Shown here in pieces: positions 20,174-31,226 of a DNA stretch of 43,997 nucleotides. This DNA comes from Chloroflexota bacterium (GTDB lineage Bacteria; Chloroflexota; Dormibacteria; CF-121). The stretch is from positions 1 to 43,997 of the forward strand of contig VBHO01000182.1 of the NCBI GenBank assembly GCA_005882045.1, read 5' to 3'. Under the pieces are notes generated by a model. That model was not told where the DNA came from. It saw only the letters and a program-made list of their open reading frames with translations, and did not search any database. Position 1 is the first letter of the stretch; the number at the start of each line of letters is the position of its first letter. The translations under genes and the position numbers were made by a program.

Positions 20174-21716
20174 TCCTCTACCTGCCGGCGGCCCTGTTCG
20201 CCGTCAGCCTGCTGGCAGCCTATGGCACCGTTGGCCGGCAACGACAGGCGGCGACGATTGGGGCGCTGCTGGCGGCCGCCCGAGTCTCACCGCCTGGGCC
20301 ATCGGTCCCATCGTGGCGACGCTGCTCCTGCCGCGCCATGGCGCGCGCGCCCGCTCGAGCTTCGAGGGGCTGACCCGCCGCGTGATCACGATCGTCGGCG
20401 CGCTGCTGGTCGGGGTTATCCTGGCATCTCGCTTGCCGCTCGGCGAGAACCCCGTCCTGCTCAGCGCCGTGCCCTGGGCCCTCGGCGCTCTGGGCGCGGC
20501 CTGGTTCATCAGTCCCATCGACCAACCCGAGCGGCTGCAAGGCCAGGCGCTGATGGTGGCGGCGACGGCTGCGATCCTCCTGGTCGCGGTCTCAGCGGGG
20601 CCGCTGACGGCGGCGCTGGCCGGGGCGATGGCGCTCACGCCGATCGCGGGCGAGCACTGGCGTCTGCCCGGCCGGTTTCGACCGGCGTTGAGTGCGCTAC
20701 TGCTCCTCCTCGCCGCGGCGGCGGCGCTGCTCGCGGCCGTCGCTCCCGTGAGCGTCGTCCTCGTCCTCTTTGACATCGGGCTGAATGTCAACAGCCTGGT
20801 GCTGCTGGGCGCGGCGATCCTCCTGGTCGCGGGGGCGGCCGCCACCCCGATTGGCATCGAGTGGGCGGCCGCGCTCGGTATCCTGGCCGTCACGGCGGTC
20901 GCGCCTGCTCTACGATGGGCGGCGCTCGCGGGGTTGATCGCGGTTGCCACGACCCTCGATCGGCGTGGCGAACGTGCCGCCTGGCTGGCGGCCGGGGCCC
21001 TCGCGATCACCTCCGTGCTCCCGCCCTTGGCCGCGCCCTCATGGAGTGCTCGGGTGCAGGTGGTCGCGCTCGCCGCCGGCCTGGCCCTGATGCTCTTCGC
21101 GGCCCGCGCGGCGACGCTGCGCGTACTCGTCCTGCCGACGACGGCGCTGGTTGTGATGGTGGCGCTCGCTTCGGTCAACGTCGCGGGACTGGTCCGCTTC
21201 CAGTGGATCGCCGCGGTCGGCGCACTGCTGCTCGTCGCGCGCGCCGCGCTGACCTGGTTGCTTCCGGACACCAGTGGGCGCGAGGTCGTTCGCGACGGCT
21301 TGGTCGCCGCGCTCCTGCTGCTGGCGGTCAGCGCCCGCGACGCCCTCGGTCTCGGCGCGCTCGCGGCGGTGCTGCTCCTGATCGACGTGGCCGTCGTTCG
21401 CATCGATGACGTCCCATCGGCTTCCTCCCGATGGTCGCGGCTGGTCGTGCTGGCACGCTCCAACTGGCCAGCATCGATCACCTTCGCCGCCGCCACCCTC
21501 ACCGTGATCGCCGCCCTCCAGGCGGGGCTGGCGCTCGGTTTGCTCGCGGCGGCCTTGCTCGCGGCGCTGCAGCTGGCGCCGCTTGTTGATCGCCATGCCG
21601 CCCCACCCGCGCCGCTTCGGCCGCGGTCGGCGTTGCGGTGGGTGGGCCCAGCCCTGTCAGTCGGCTGCGGCATCGCCCCGGCCCTCGTGCTGCGGATGAT
21701 CCAACTGGCCCGTTGA
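20170..21716 (+). CDS. Polytopic membrane protein partner; apparent frameshift at about 20275-20285
   Basis: ATGA overlap with the previous gene; N-terminus 'MILYLPAALFAVSLLAAYGTVGRQRQAATIGALLAAA' in frame 1, continuation 'SLTAWAIGPIVATLLLPRHGARARSSFEGL...' in frame 3. Confidence 0.55.
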
Positions 21717-22351
21717 CCATTCTGCTGGCGTCGACCTCGGCGCGACGCATCGACATCCTGACGCGGTCAGGCATCGCGTTTCGCGCCATCGCACCTGGCA
21801 TCGACGAGCGGCCGCCTGTGCCGCTGGGACCGCTGCGCTTCGTGGCCTGGGCGGCGCGAGCGAAAGCGGAGGCGGTCGCGGCGAAGGCGGCGGGTCGTGT
21901 CGTCGTGGCCGCCGACACCGAGGTCGTCCTGCATGGCCGGATCTTCGGAAAGCCAGAGGATGGCGCGGAGGCCGCCGCCTTCTTGCGCGCACTGTCGGGC
22001 AAGACCCACCAGGTCTACACCGGGGTCCATGTGATCGATGGGCGCTCCGGGAGACGAGCGCGGGGCATTTCGCGGACGCATGTCACTATGCGTGAACTTT
22101 CGGCGCGCGAGATCGACACGTACGTACGAAGCGGTGAACCGCAGGATAAGGCGGGTGCCTACGCTATACAGGGCGAGGGCCGGCGCCTGATCGCTTCGAT
22201 CCGCGGGCCCTACGACAACGTCGTCGGGATGCCGATGCGCCTGCTGACGCGGTTGCTGGGCGAATGCGGGGTCCCGGTTCCGGCGACCAATCCGGATGAA
22301 TTGCAGCAAACGTCTCACCAGCGTCCATTGGCTAACCGGCCTCACCGCTAG
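21713..22351 (+). CDS. maf: Maf-like nucleotide pyrophosphatase
   Basis: TTG start; 'LLASTSARRIDILTRSGI', 'VVAADTEVVLHGRIFGKPEDGAEAAAFLRALSGKTHQVYTGV', 'DKAGAYAIQGEG', 'YDNVVGMPM'. Confidence 0.9.
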   Translation: MTILLASTSARRIDILTRSGIAFRAIAPGIDERPPVPLGPLRFVAWAARAKAEAVAAKAAGRVVVAADTEVVLHGRIFGKPEDGAEAAAFLRALSGKTHQVYTGVHVIDGRSGRRARGISRTHVTMRELSAREIDTYVRSGEPQDKAGAYAIQGEGRRLIASIRGPYDNVVGMPMRLLTRLLGECGVPVPATNPDELQQTSHQRPLANRPHR

Positions 22352-23648
22352 CCTCTTGCTGCTCAGCTCCGCGTTGTTGACGGCCTGCGGGCCGGGCGAG
22401 GCCTCGCGGCTGGTCGTCACCCAGAGCAGCGATGTCCCAAGTGGCTCCGACCACAAGGGCCACCTCGCACCGGGGGTGCTCATCGGCATCACGCTGTCGA
22501 TCCGCAACACGGGAGCCGGCGCGGCCCGTGGCGTCACGGTCGAGGACGTGCTGCCGGCGGGCTTTCGCTATTACGAACTCACGACGCTGGGCGGCAACGC
22601 GATCCGCACTGGAAATAGTGACCCCGCGGCGGAGGGCAATCCGGTTTGGGGCACGTGGACGATTCCTGCCGGCAACGGCAATACGGTGAGCGCGCTGATC
22701 CTCAGCTTCAGGGTGCAGGCTGCCGTCAAGCCCGGCGACTACCAGAACAAGGTCAAAATCAGTACCTCGCTGGCCTCGGACGCCTCGCAGGGCGATCCGG
22801 TGGCCCTGGTCGTCGAGCCTCGCCCAGCCCTGACGGTCGCGGCGGCCGCGGCCACCGCCCAGGTGACAACCGGCGGCATGGCCACCTACGTCGTTTCCGT
22901 CAGCAACGTCGGGTCGGCCGTGGCCAAGAGCGTGGTGGTCTCGGTGAGTCTCGCGCCCGGCTTTCTCTACACCACGACGACCGGGTATGAAGGCAACAGT
23001 GTGCGGGTCGCCACCGTCGACCCGCCCGGCAACAGCTTGCTGCCGGTCTGGTCCTCCTGGGATATCCCGGGAGCGGTGAATGGGGCGGCCGGACTCCTGC
23101 GCCTGACCTTCCAGGCACGGGTGCTGGCCGCCGTGGTGCCGGGACTCTACAACCTGACGGTCGCGGTGACCAGCGCCAAAGATGTACCCCCGCAGACGAT
23201 CGGCAACACGGCCCCGGTGGCCGTCGGCAAAGGGACGACCATCCCGATCACGATGACGGTCTCCCCGACCGCGCCCTATGCCGCCCAGAACGGAACCGTG
23301 AGCTACGTGATTACGGTCGAGAACGACAGCACCGACGCGGCAAAAGGGGTGACCGTTACGGACACCCTGCCGCTGGGCTTTGCCTTCCAGTCCACCAACA
23401 GCATCGTGATCAACGGGCAAAATGCCGGGTCGCGCCTGCAGCCGGCTGCTGGATCGGCGACGCCGCAGTGGGGACCGTTCACGCTCCCGGGTGGCGGCTT
23501 CAACGGCTCGACCCTGGTGATCACCTTCACGGCCAAAGTCGCCGGGGCTTCGCTCGGGCCGCACGCCAACGTGGTCTCGGGCAATAGCAGCAACGCCCAG
23601 ATCGCCGGCGCCTCAGACCAGGCCCCCGTGATCGTCACCGCCAGCTAA
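22296..23648 (+). CDS. Lipoprotein with about three DUF11-like Ig repeats
   Basis: Lipobox 'SSALLTAC'; three repeats of the type 'NTGAGAARGVTVEDVLPAGFRYYE', 'NVGSAVAKSVVVSVSLAPGFLY', 'NDSTDAAKGVTVTDTLPLGFAF'. Confidence 0.75.
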   Translation: MNCSKRLTSVHWLTGLTASLLLLSSALLTACGPGEASRLVVTQSSDVPSGSDHKGHLAPGVLIGITLSIRNTGAGAARGVTVEDVLPAGFRYYELTTLGGNAIRTGNSDPAAEGNPVWGTWTIPAGNGNTVSALILSFRVQAAVKPGDYQNKVKISTSLASDASQGDPVALVVEPRPALTVAAAAATAQVTTGGMATYVVSVSNVGSAVAKSVVVSVSLAPGFLYTTTTGYEGNSVRVATVDPPGNSLLPVWSSWDIPGAVNGAAGLLRLTFQARVLAAVVPGLYNLTVAVTSAKDVPPQTIGNTAPVAVGKGTTIPITMTVSPTAPYAAQNGTVSYVITVENDSTDAAKGVTVTDTLPLGFAFQSTNSIVINGQNAGSRLQPAAGSATPQWGPFTLPGGGFNGSTLVITFTAKVAGASLGPHANVVSGNSSNAQIAGASDQAPVIVTAS

Positions 23649-23696
23649 CATGCGCTTCCGCTTTGGTCGACCGTCGCGTTTGGGAGAATAACCACA

Positions 23697-24362
23697 GTGT
23701 CAAAAACGCAGCGGGAGCTGAAGGCGCTCCGCCAGCAGCAGCGCGAGGAAGCCGCCGCGCGCCAGCGCGCGCGCGACCGTCGCAACCTGTTCATCATCGC
23801 CGGCGTGATTGGTGCGGCCGCCGTCGCCATCCTGCTGGTCGCCCTCGCCCTCAACCAGGCCTCGAAGCAGTCGAACGCGAGCCGGCTCCCATTTCAGACG
23901 GTGAGCGGGACCATCGGCACGCAGGTTGCGGACGAGGGAACGCCGTCGCACATCGATCCGTCGACCCAATGGAGCTACAAGTTCTACCCGCCGACCTCGG
24001 GCCCGCACTACTCGGTGGCGGGAAGCGCCCCCGTCCCCTGGGGAACTGTCGACAATCTGGTCGAGGGCCAATTCGTGCACGACCTCGAGCACGGTGGGAT
24101 CGTGGTCCTCTACAACTGCCCCAGCGGCAGCGACTGCACCAGCCTGAAGAACTCGTTGACAAACTACGTCCAGAAGCTGGCGCCGCTGGAGCCGACCTAC
24201 AGCGAGGCGAAGGTCGTCATGACCCCCTACAGCCGCGGGATGCAGAAGAAAATCGCCTTAGTCGCCTGGCATTACATCGAGTTCCTGGATTCGTATGACC
24301 AGAACGCGATCACCCAGTTCTACGAGAACCACGTTGATCAGGGACCCGAGGCGGTGCCGTGA
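23697..24362 (+). CDS. DUF3105-family membrane-anchored protein
   Basis: Single TM after a charged N-terminus, then 'YPPTSGPHYSVAGSAPVPWGTVDNLVEGQFVHDLEHGGIVVLYNC', typical of DUF3105. Confidence 0.78.
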   Translation: MSKTQRELKALRQQQREEAAARQRARDRRNLFIIAGVIGAAAVAILLVALALNQASKQSNASRLPFQTVSGTIGTQVADEGTPSHIDPSTQWSYKFYPPTSGPHYSVAGSAPVPWGTVDNLVEGQFVHDLEHGGIVVLYNCPSGSDCTSLKNSLTNYVQKLAPLEPTYSEAKVVMTPYSRGMQKKIALVAWHYIEFLDSYDQNAITQFYENHVDQGPEAVP

Positions 24363-24397
24363 TAGACTACGGAGTCGCGCCCGGGGGCGCTATAGCC

Positions 24398-24823
24398 ATG
24401 TTTGCCATCGTTGCCACCAGCGGAAAGCAGTTCAGGGTCTCAGAAGGCGATCGCATCCTGGTCGACCGGGTGCCGGCTGAGGTCGGTCAAACCGTGCGTC
24501 TCGACTCGGTCCTGCTGGTCGGCGGCGAGGACAAGCCGATGGTCGGTACCCCGTTCGTCTCCGGCGCGGCCGTCGAGGCGACGGTGGTCGCGCATCGGTC
24601 GGGTGACAAGATCATCGTCTTCAAATTCGAGGCGCGCAAGCGCAAGCGGCGCAAGACCGGGCACCGGCAACAGCTGTCGGAGCTGCGAATCGGCGCCATC
24701 CGGGCGCCCGGCGGAAAGGGCGCGGCGGGACCGGCGGCGGGCGAGCGGCCCGTAACGGCCGAGCGACCGGCGAGCAAGCCCCGCCGAACCAAAGCGAGCG
24801 CGGAAACGACCAAGCAGGAGTAA
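24398..24823 (+). CDS. rplU: 50S ribosomal protein L21 with basic/Ala-rich C-terminal extension
   Basis: 'MFAIVATSGKQFRVSEGDRILVDRVPAEVGQTVRLDSVLLVGGEDKPMVG', 'KFEARKRKRRKTGHRQQ'. Confidence 0.93.
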   Translation: MFAIVATSGKQFRVSEGDRILVDRVPAEVGQTVRLDSVLLVGGEDKPMVGTPFVSGAAVEATVVAHRSGDKIIVFKFEARKRKRRKTGHRQQLSELRIGAIRAPGGKGAAGPAAGERPVTAERPASKPRRTKASAETTKQE

Positions 24824-24826
24824 GCC

Positions 24827-25087
24827 ATGGCACACAAGAAAGGCGCAGGCAGCTCACGAAACGGACGCGATAGCGTTGGCCAGCGGCTGGGCATGAAGAC
24901 GGGAGCGGGCCAGGCGGTCAATGCCGGCACGATCCTGCTTCGCCAGCGAGGGACGGCGATCTTTCCGGGGACCAACGTCGGGATGGGGCGCGACCACACG
25001 CTCTTTGCTCTGGTCGATGGGGTCGTTCGCTTCGAGCGCACCGGTCACGGGCGTAAGAAAGTCTCGGTCCTGGCCGAAGCCGTATAG
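24827..25087 (+). CDS. rpmA: 50S ribosomal protein L27
   Basis: '[43 protein letters not shown]'. Confidence 0.97.
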   Translation: MAHKKGAGSSRNGRDSVGQRLGMKTGAGQAVNAGTILLRQRGTAIFPGTNVGMGRDHTLFALVDGVVRFERTGHGRKKVSVLAEAV

Positions 25088-27080
<1,993 letters not shown>

Positions 27081-27093
27081 CGCCGGATCCGGG

Positions 27094-27184
27094 TCCACGC
27101 CGGGGCTCGCTACTGACACGCTCGCCTTTCCACACCGGGGCTCGCTACTGACACGCTCGCCTTTCCACACCGGGGCTCGCTATT
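27094..27184. repeat. Dispersed 35-bp intergenic repeat, site B (about 2.6 tandem copies)
   Basis: Period of 35 bp: tgacacgctcgcctttccacaccggggctcgctac begins at 27114 and again at 27149. Confidence 0.9.
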
Positions 27185-27199
27185 GGGATAATTAGAAAG

Positions 27200-27640
27200 G
27201 TGACTCCCCTTCAGCTCAGCCGGCTTATCGCGGATGCGGCGGAAGAGAAGAAGGCGCGGGGCATCGTGCGGCTGGATATCCGCCAGAAGAGCTCGATCGC
27301 GGATTATTTCGTGATCTGCGAGGGAGACACAGACCGCCAGGTGCGAGCCATCACCGACTCGATCATCGAGGCCTGCAAGGCGAAAGGCGTGCGGCCATTG
27401 CGCACCGCCGGCTACGAGGATGGGTCGTGGGTCGTCCTCGACTACGCCAGCGTCATCGTCCACGTCTTCCTCCCGGGTGAGCGTTCGTATTACGACCTCG
27501 AGTCCCTCTGGAAGGCGCCGGCCCGAAAGGGGGCCGTGGCCAGCAGCGGAAACGGGTCGAAGAAGGCGCCGGCGAAAGAACGCGCCCGCCCCGCCAAGAA
27601 GCCGGCGCGGCCGGCCAAGCGGCGCATCCGCTCCGCCTGA
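27200..27640 (+). CDS. rsfS: Ribosomal silencing factor RsfS, with a Lys/Ala/Arg-rich C-terminal tail
   Basis: 'KARGIVRLDIRQKSSIADYFVICEGDTDRQVRAITDSI', 'GYEDGSWVVLDYASVIVHVFLPGERSYYDLESLW'. Confidence 0.93.
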   Translation: MTPLQLSRLIADAAEEKKARGIVRLDIRQKSSIADYFVICEGDTDRQVRAITDSIIEACKAKGVRPLRTAGYEDGSWVVLDYASVIVHVFLPGERSYYDLESLWKAPARKGAVASSGNGSKKAPAKERARPAKKPARPAKRRIRSA

Positions 27641-27642
27641 GG

Positions 27643-27721
27643 GCCGCCCCCACCCTTTCCCTCCCCCGCGAGCGGGGGAGGGAAACGAAAAGCCTGCCCG
27701 TGAGCGGGGGAGGGAAATGAA
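27643..27721. repeat. REP-like G/C palindrome, copy 2 (with an extra half copy)
   Basis: gccgcccccaccctttccctcccccgcgagcgggggagggaaacgaaaagcctgcccgtgagcgggggagggaa. Confidence 0.75.
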
Positions 27722-27804
27722 GTTGTGCGCCATGTCTGAAGCTAACCCCTAACCCTGTGGGATAATGTCGGCGGCCGCCCTCCCTTAGGGCGCAGCGCAC
27801 GAAC

Positions 27805-29430
27805 ATGGGCCCGAAGACACCAGTCGCCCCGCCCCACCCCCACGTCACGGTCGACGATGTGTGGCGCGGCGCCCTACCGGAAGGCACACAGCTGGTGGCC
27901 GGGAACGCTGGAACCCGCCGGGAGGTGGTCTGGTGCACGACGCTGCGAGCCCGGCAGCCGGCCTTCACGCCGCTGCGCGGGGGCGAGCTGCTCCTGATCG
28001 ATCCCCAGGTGCTAACGGCGGTCGACCCCAGGCTCACGCTCGCCCGTCTGCTGGAATCGCTCGCGGGGCAGGGGGTGGCAGGGGCCGCGGTCCTCGGTCG
28101 CGTCTCGCCCGAGGCGCGTCGGGCGGCCGAGGCGCACGCCTTGCCGCTGTTCGCGTTGCCGCCGGCCTTGCCGCTCGACCAGGTCGAACAGCAGGTGTTG
28201 CGCTACATCGTCGACCAGCGGGCCGAGCTCCACGAACGCGCCCAGGACCTGCACCGGCAGCTAAGCGAGCTGGCGCTGGCCGGACGTGGGCTGCCGGCGC
28301 TGCTGGCTCGGCTCCACGAGCTGACCGGTGTGCCGGTGGTGCTCGAGCGCGACTCGGGCCTTGACTATGTCGGCGCGGGCCGCCTCGCCGACAGTGCTGC
28401 CGCGTTGATCGCGCAGGAGCGTCCCGCCCTGGAGGAGTGGTTGCGCGAGGTTCCCCTCAGCGCCTTCGATCCGCCGGTCACGCTGCGGCCGCTGGCGCAC
28501 GGCCAGACCCGCCTGATCGCGCCCATCCTGGTGCAGGGGAGCATCGCCGGCTTCCTCTCACTGCTCGGCTCCGACGGCGAGCTGGGGGAGACGCACCGGC
28601 TGGCGGTCGGGCGCGCGGCGCACGCCTGCGCCATCGAGCTGGTTCGCGCCCGGGCAGCGCGTGATGCCCGCGACGAGGTCGAGGAAGAGCTGCTTGACGT
28701 GCTGACCGCCGGCCGGCCCGGCACGCACCAGGCGGCCCGCGAACGCGCCAAGCGCAAGGGCTTCGACGTGGATGCGAATTACCTGGTGATCGCGGCCGAG
28801 CCGGTGGAGCGCGGACTCGCGCCCCGGATCCGGGCTGCCTGGGAGCGTCAGCTGGCCACCATGAGGCTCACCGCGCTGGTGCGGGAGCGCGGTGAGGCGA
28901 CGCTGGCCCTCGTGAGCCTAGCCGGGCGGCGTGCTCCCGACCCGCGATCGGTGGTGGATCACCTGCACCGTGCCGCCCGTGCCTCCGCCAATACGCCCGT
29001 GGCGCTCGGCTATGGCGGTGTCCGCTCCGGCGCGAGCGAGGTGGCGGCGGGCGCCAGGGAGGCGGAGCAAGCGCTGACCATGGGGCGCCGCCTCTTTGGT
29101 CCGGATAGCGCGACCGCCTTCAACGACCTCGGCCTCTATCGACTGCTCTACGCGTTGCAGCCGCTGCCCGAGATGCGGGCCTTTCGCGACGATGCGCTGG
29201 CGCGACTGCGGGCGAAGGATCGGGCCGGTGTGCTGCTGCAGACGCTCGGGGCGTACCTGGCGACCAACGGGAGCCCGACGGACGCGGCGGACCGCCTTCA
29301 CTTGCATCGCAACACCGTGCTCTATCGACTCGGGCGGATCGAGGACCTCCTCGGTGTCGACCTGCGCAATGCCGAAGTCCGGCTGTCGCTGCACCTGGCG
29401 TTGAAGATCGGTGACGTCCTGGAGCCGTAG
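27805..29430 (+). CDS. PucR/CdaR-family transcriptional regulator
   Basis: N-terminal PucR-like domain; C-terminal HTH 'TLGAYLATNGSPTDAADRLHLHRNTVLYRLGRIEDLLGVDLRNAEVRLSLHLALKI'. Confidence 0.87.
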   Translation: MGPKTPVAPPHPHVTVDDVWRGALPEGTQLVAGNAGTRREVVWCTTLRARQPAFTPLRGGELLLIDPQVLTAVDPRLTLARLLESLAGQGVAGAAVLGRVSPEARRAAEAHALPLFALPPALPLDQVEQQVLRYIVDQRAELHERAQDLHRQLSELALAGRGLPALLARLHELTGVPVVLERDSGLDYVGAGRLADSAAALIAQERPALEEWLREVPLSAFDPPVTLRPLAHGQTRLIAPILVQGSIAGFLSLLGSDGELGETHRLAVGRAAHACAIELVRARAARDARDEVEEELLDVLTAGRPGTHQAARERAKRKGFDVDANYLVIAAEPVERGLAPRIRAAWERQLATMRLTALVRERGEATLALVSLAGRRAPDPRSVVDHLHRAARASANTPVALGYGGVRSGASEVAAGAREAEQALTMGRRLFGPDSATAFNDLGLYRLLYALQPLPEMRAFRDDALARLRAKDRAGVLLQTLGAYLATNGSPTDAADRLHLHRNTVLYRLGRIEDLLGVDLRNAEVRLSLHLALKIGDVLEP

Positions 29431-29454
29431 CGCGCGCTCACGACCGCGAGGGGC

Positions 29455-29486
29455 TTGACATTGACCCAAGGTCAAGGTTCTAGCCT
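29455..29486 (+). promoter_or_regulatory. Predicted MerR-type promoter/operator
   Basis: -35 TTGACA (29455-29460), 20-bp spacer carrying perfect dyad TTGACC-CAA-GGTCAA (29461-29475), -10 TAGCCT (29481-29486), ATG at 29494. Confidence 0.7.
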
Positions 29487-29493
29487 TTGGCGT

Positions 29494-30453
29494 ATGAACG
29501 TACTGACCAACCACGCGACACGCACCGCGGTTTCCGTTACCGGCTTGCGCAAGGCATACGGGGAGAAGGTCGTCCTCGACGGCGTCGCCCTCACCATCGG
29601 CGAAGGTGAAGTCTTCGCATTGCTGGGGCCGAACGGAGCCGGCAAGACCACGATCGTACGGATACTCTCCACCCTGATCCCGGCGGACGCCGGCACGGCC
29701 ACCGTCATGGGGTTCGACCTCCGCCGCGACGCCGGCGCGGTGCGTGGGGTGATCGGGGTCACGGGGCAGTTCTCCGCAGTCGACGACCTGCTGAGCGGTG
29801 AAGAGAACCTCCTCCTGATGGGGCGCCTGCTGCATCTGCCGGCGGATGGGCGGCGGGCGCGGGCCGTCGAGCTGCTGGAGCGCTTCGACCTCGTCGAGGC
29901 GGCTCGGCAGACGCCGGCCACCTATTCCGGTGGAATGAAGCGGCGCCTCGACCTCGCGATGACCCTGATGGGGAGGCCACGGCTGATCTTCCTCGATGAG
30001 CCCACCACCGGCCTTGACCCACGGAGCCGCCACACCATGTGGCAGATCATCCGCGACCTTGTCGGCGAGGGCGTCACGATCTTGCTGACCACCCAGTACC
30101 TCGAGGAGGCCGACCACCTCGCCGACCGGATCGCTGTGCTGGACCATGGCCGCATCGTCGCGGAGGGCCCGCCGGAGGAGCTGAAGCGGCGCATTCCCGG
30201 TGCGCACTTCCGACTGCGCTTCGCCGATGCCGCTTCGCTCGACAAGGCTGCGCGAGAGCTCCGCGAGGGCACGCGCGAGGACGAAGATCTGGTACTGCGG
30301 GTACCGAACGAGGGTGGGATCCGATCGCTGCGCAACGTGCTCGCCCGCCTCGGCGACGACGTCGCCGTGGAGGACGTGTCCATTCACACACCGGACCTTG
30401 ACGACGTGTTCTTTGCCGTAACCGGCGATGCTTCCAGGGAGAACAACTCATGA
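29494..30453 (+). CDS. ABC transporter ATP-binding protein, DrrA (daunorubicin resistance)-like
   Basis: Walker A 'GPNGAGKTT', 'SGGMKRRLDLAMTLMGRPRLIFLDEPTTGLDPRSR', 'TTQYLEEADHLADRIAVLDHGRIVAEG'. Confidence 0.92.
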   Translation: MNVLTNHATRTAVSVTGLRKAYGEKVVLDGVALTIGEGEVFALLGPNGAGKTTIVRILSTLIPADAGTATVMGFDLRRDAGAVRGVIGVTGQFSAVDDLLSGEENLLLMGRLLHLPADGRRARAVELLERFDLVEAARQTPATYSGGMKRRLDLAMTLMGRPRLIFLDEPTTGLDPRSRHTMWQIIRDLVGEGVTILLTTQYLEEADHLADRIAVLDHGRIVAEGPPEELKRRIPGAHFRLRFADAASLDKAARELREGTREDEDLVLRVPNEGGIRSLRNVLARLGDDVAVEDVSIHTPDLDDVFFAVTGDASRENNS

Positions 30454-31211
30454 CCGGCTTGACCTTCGCCGCCCAGGACTCCGCCACCATGCTGGGGCGG
30501 GAAATCAAGCACAGCATCCGACTCCTCCGGTTGCTGATCGTGAGCGCGATCGTCGTGCCGGTCGTCATGCTGTTGTTGTTCGACTACATCCTCGGTGGGA
30601 CGATCGGCCACGGGCTTGGTGACGCGGCGCGAGGGGCCCCGTATGTCGACTTTCTCGTGCCCGGCATCCTCATCATGGCGGTGGCAGGAAGCTGCGGGCC
30701 TACGGCGATCAACGTCACCATGGACATGACCGGTGGCTTTGTCGACCGGATCCGTACGATGGCCGTCTCTCGCGGTGCTCTCCTGGCCGGACATGTCGGC
30801 GGCAGCCTCCTGCGCATGCTGGTCGCGACCGCCGCGGTGACCGGGGTGGCGCTCCTGGTCGGCTTCAGGCCAACGGCGTCAGTCGCGGACTGGTTCGCCG
30901 TCGTCGGAATCGTCGCGGCGTTCTCGTTTGCGCTGGCATGGTTGTCCGCGGCGATCGGGCTGATGACCAGGAGCGTCGCCGCGGCGAACGGCTTGACCCT
31001 ACCCCTGTCGTTCCTGCTGCCATTCCTGTCCAGCACCTTCGTGCCGACCGCGACGATGCCCGCCGGTGTGCGCTGGTTCGCTGAGCAGCAGCGCTCCTCA
31101 CCGGCGCGCCGGTCGGCAACACCCCTTACGTGGCACTGGCCTGGTGCGCGGCGATCGCGCTGGTCTCCTACCTGTGGGCCCAGGCCGCGTTCCGCCGAGG
31201 TACCCGACTGA
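30450..31211 (+). CDS. ABC transporter permease, DrrB-like; apparent C-terminal frameshift/deletion
   Basis: ABC-2 sequence 'PYVDFLVPGILIMAVAGSCGPTAINVTMDMTGGFVDRIRTMAVSRGALLAGHV'. Past about 31091 the expected end 'ALLTGAPVGNTPYVALAWCAAIALVSYLWAQAAFRRGTRLT*' is in another frame (to 31216). Confidence 0.82.
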   Translation: MTGLTFAAQDSATMLGREIKHSIRLLRLLIVSAIVVPVVMLLLFDYILGGTIGHGLGDAARGAPYVDFLVPGILIMAVAGSCGPTAINVTMDMTGGFVDRIRTMAVSRGALLAGHVGGSLLRMLVATAAVTGVALLVGFRPTASVADWFAVVGIVAAFSFALAWLSAAIGLMTRSVAAANGLTLPLSFLLPFLSSTFVPTATMPAGVRWFAEQQRSSPARRSATPLTWHWPGARRSRWSPTCGPRPRSAEVPD

Positions 31212-31226
31212 CATGATCTAAAGCGC

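Noticed and set aside
27094-27184. CRISPR-like array
   Set aside because: The 35-bp units are directly tandem without unique spacers and recur as single or diverged copies elsewhere; no cas genes nearby.
27643-27721. Intrinsic terminator after rsfS
   Set aside because: Strong GC palindromes but no T-tract, and the same sequence occurs at start codons elsewhere, so a REP-like repeat is the better description.
28918-30387. 489-aa minus-strand ORF spanning the PucR gene end and the ABC gene
   Set aside because: Antisense artefact crossing two well-supported plus-strand genes and the MerR-type promoter.
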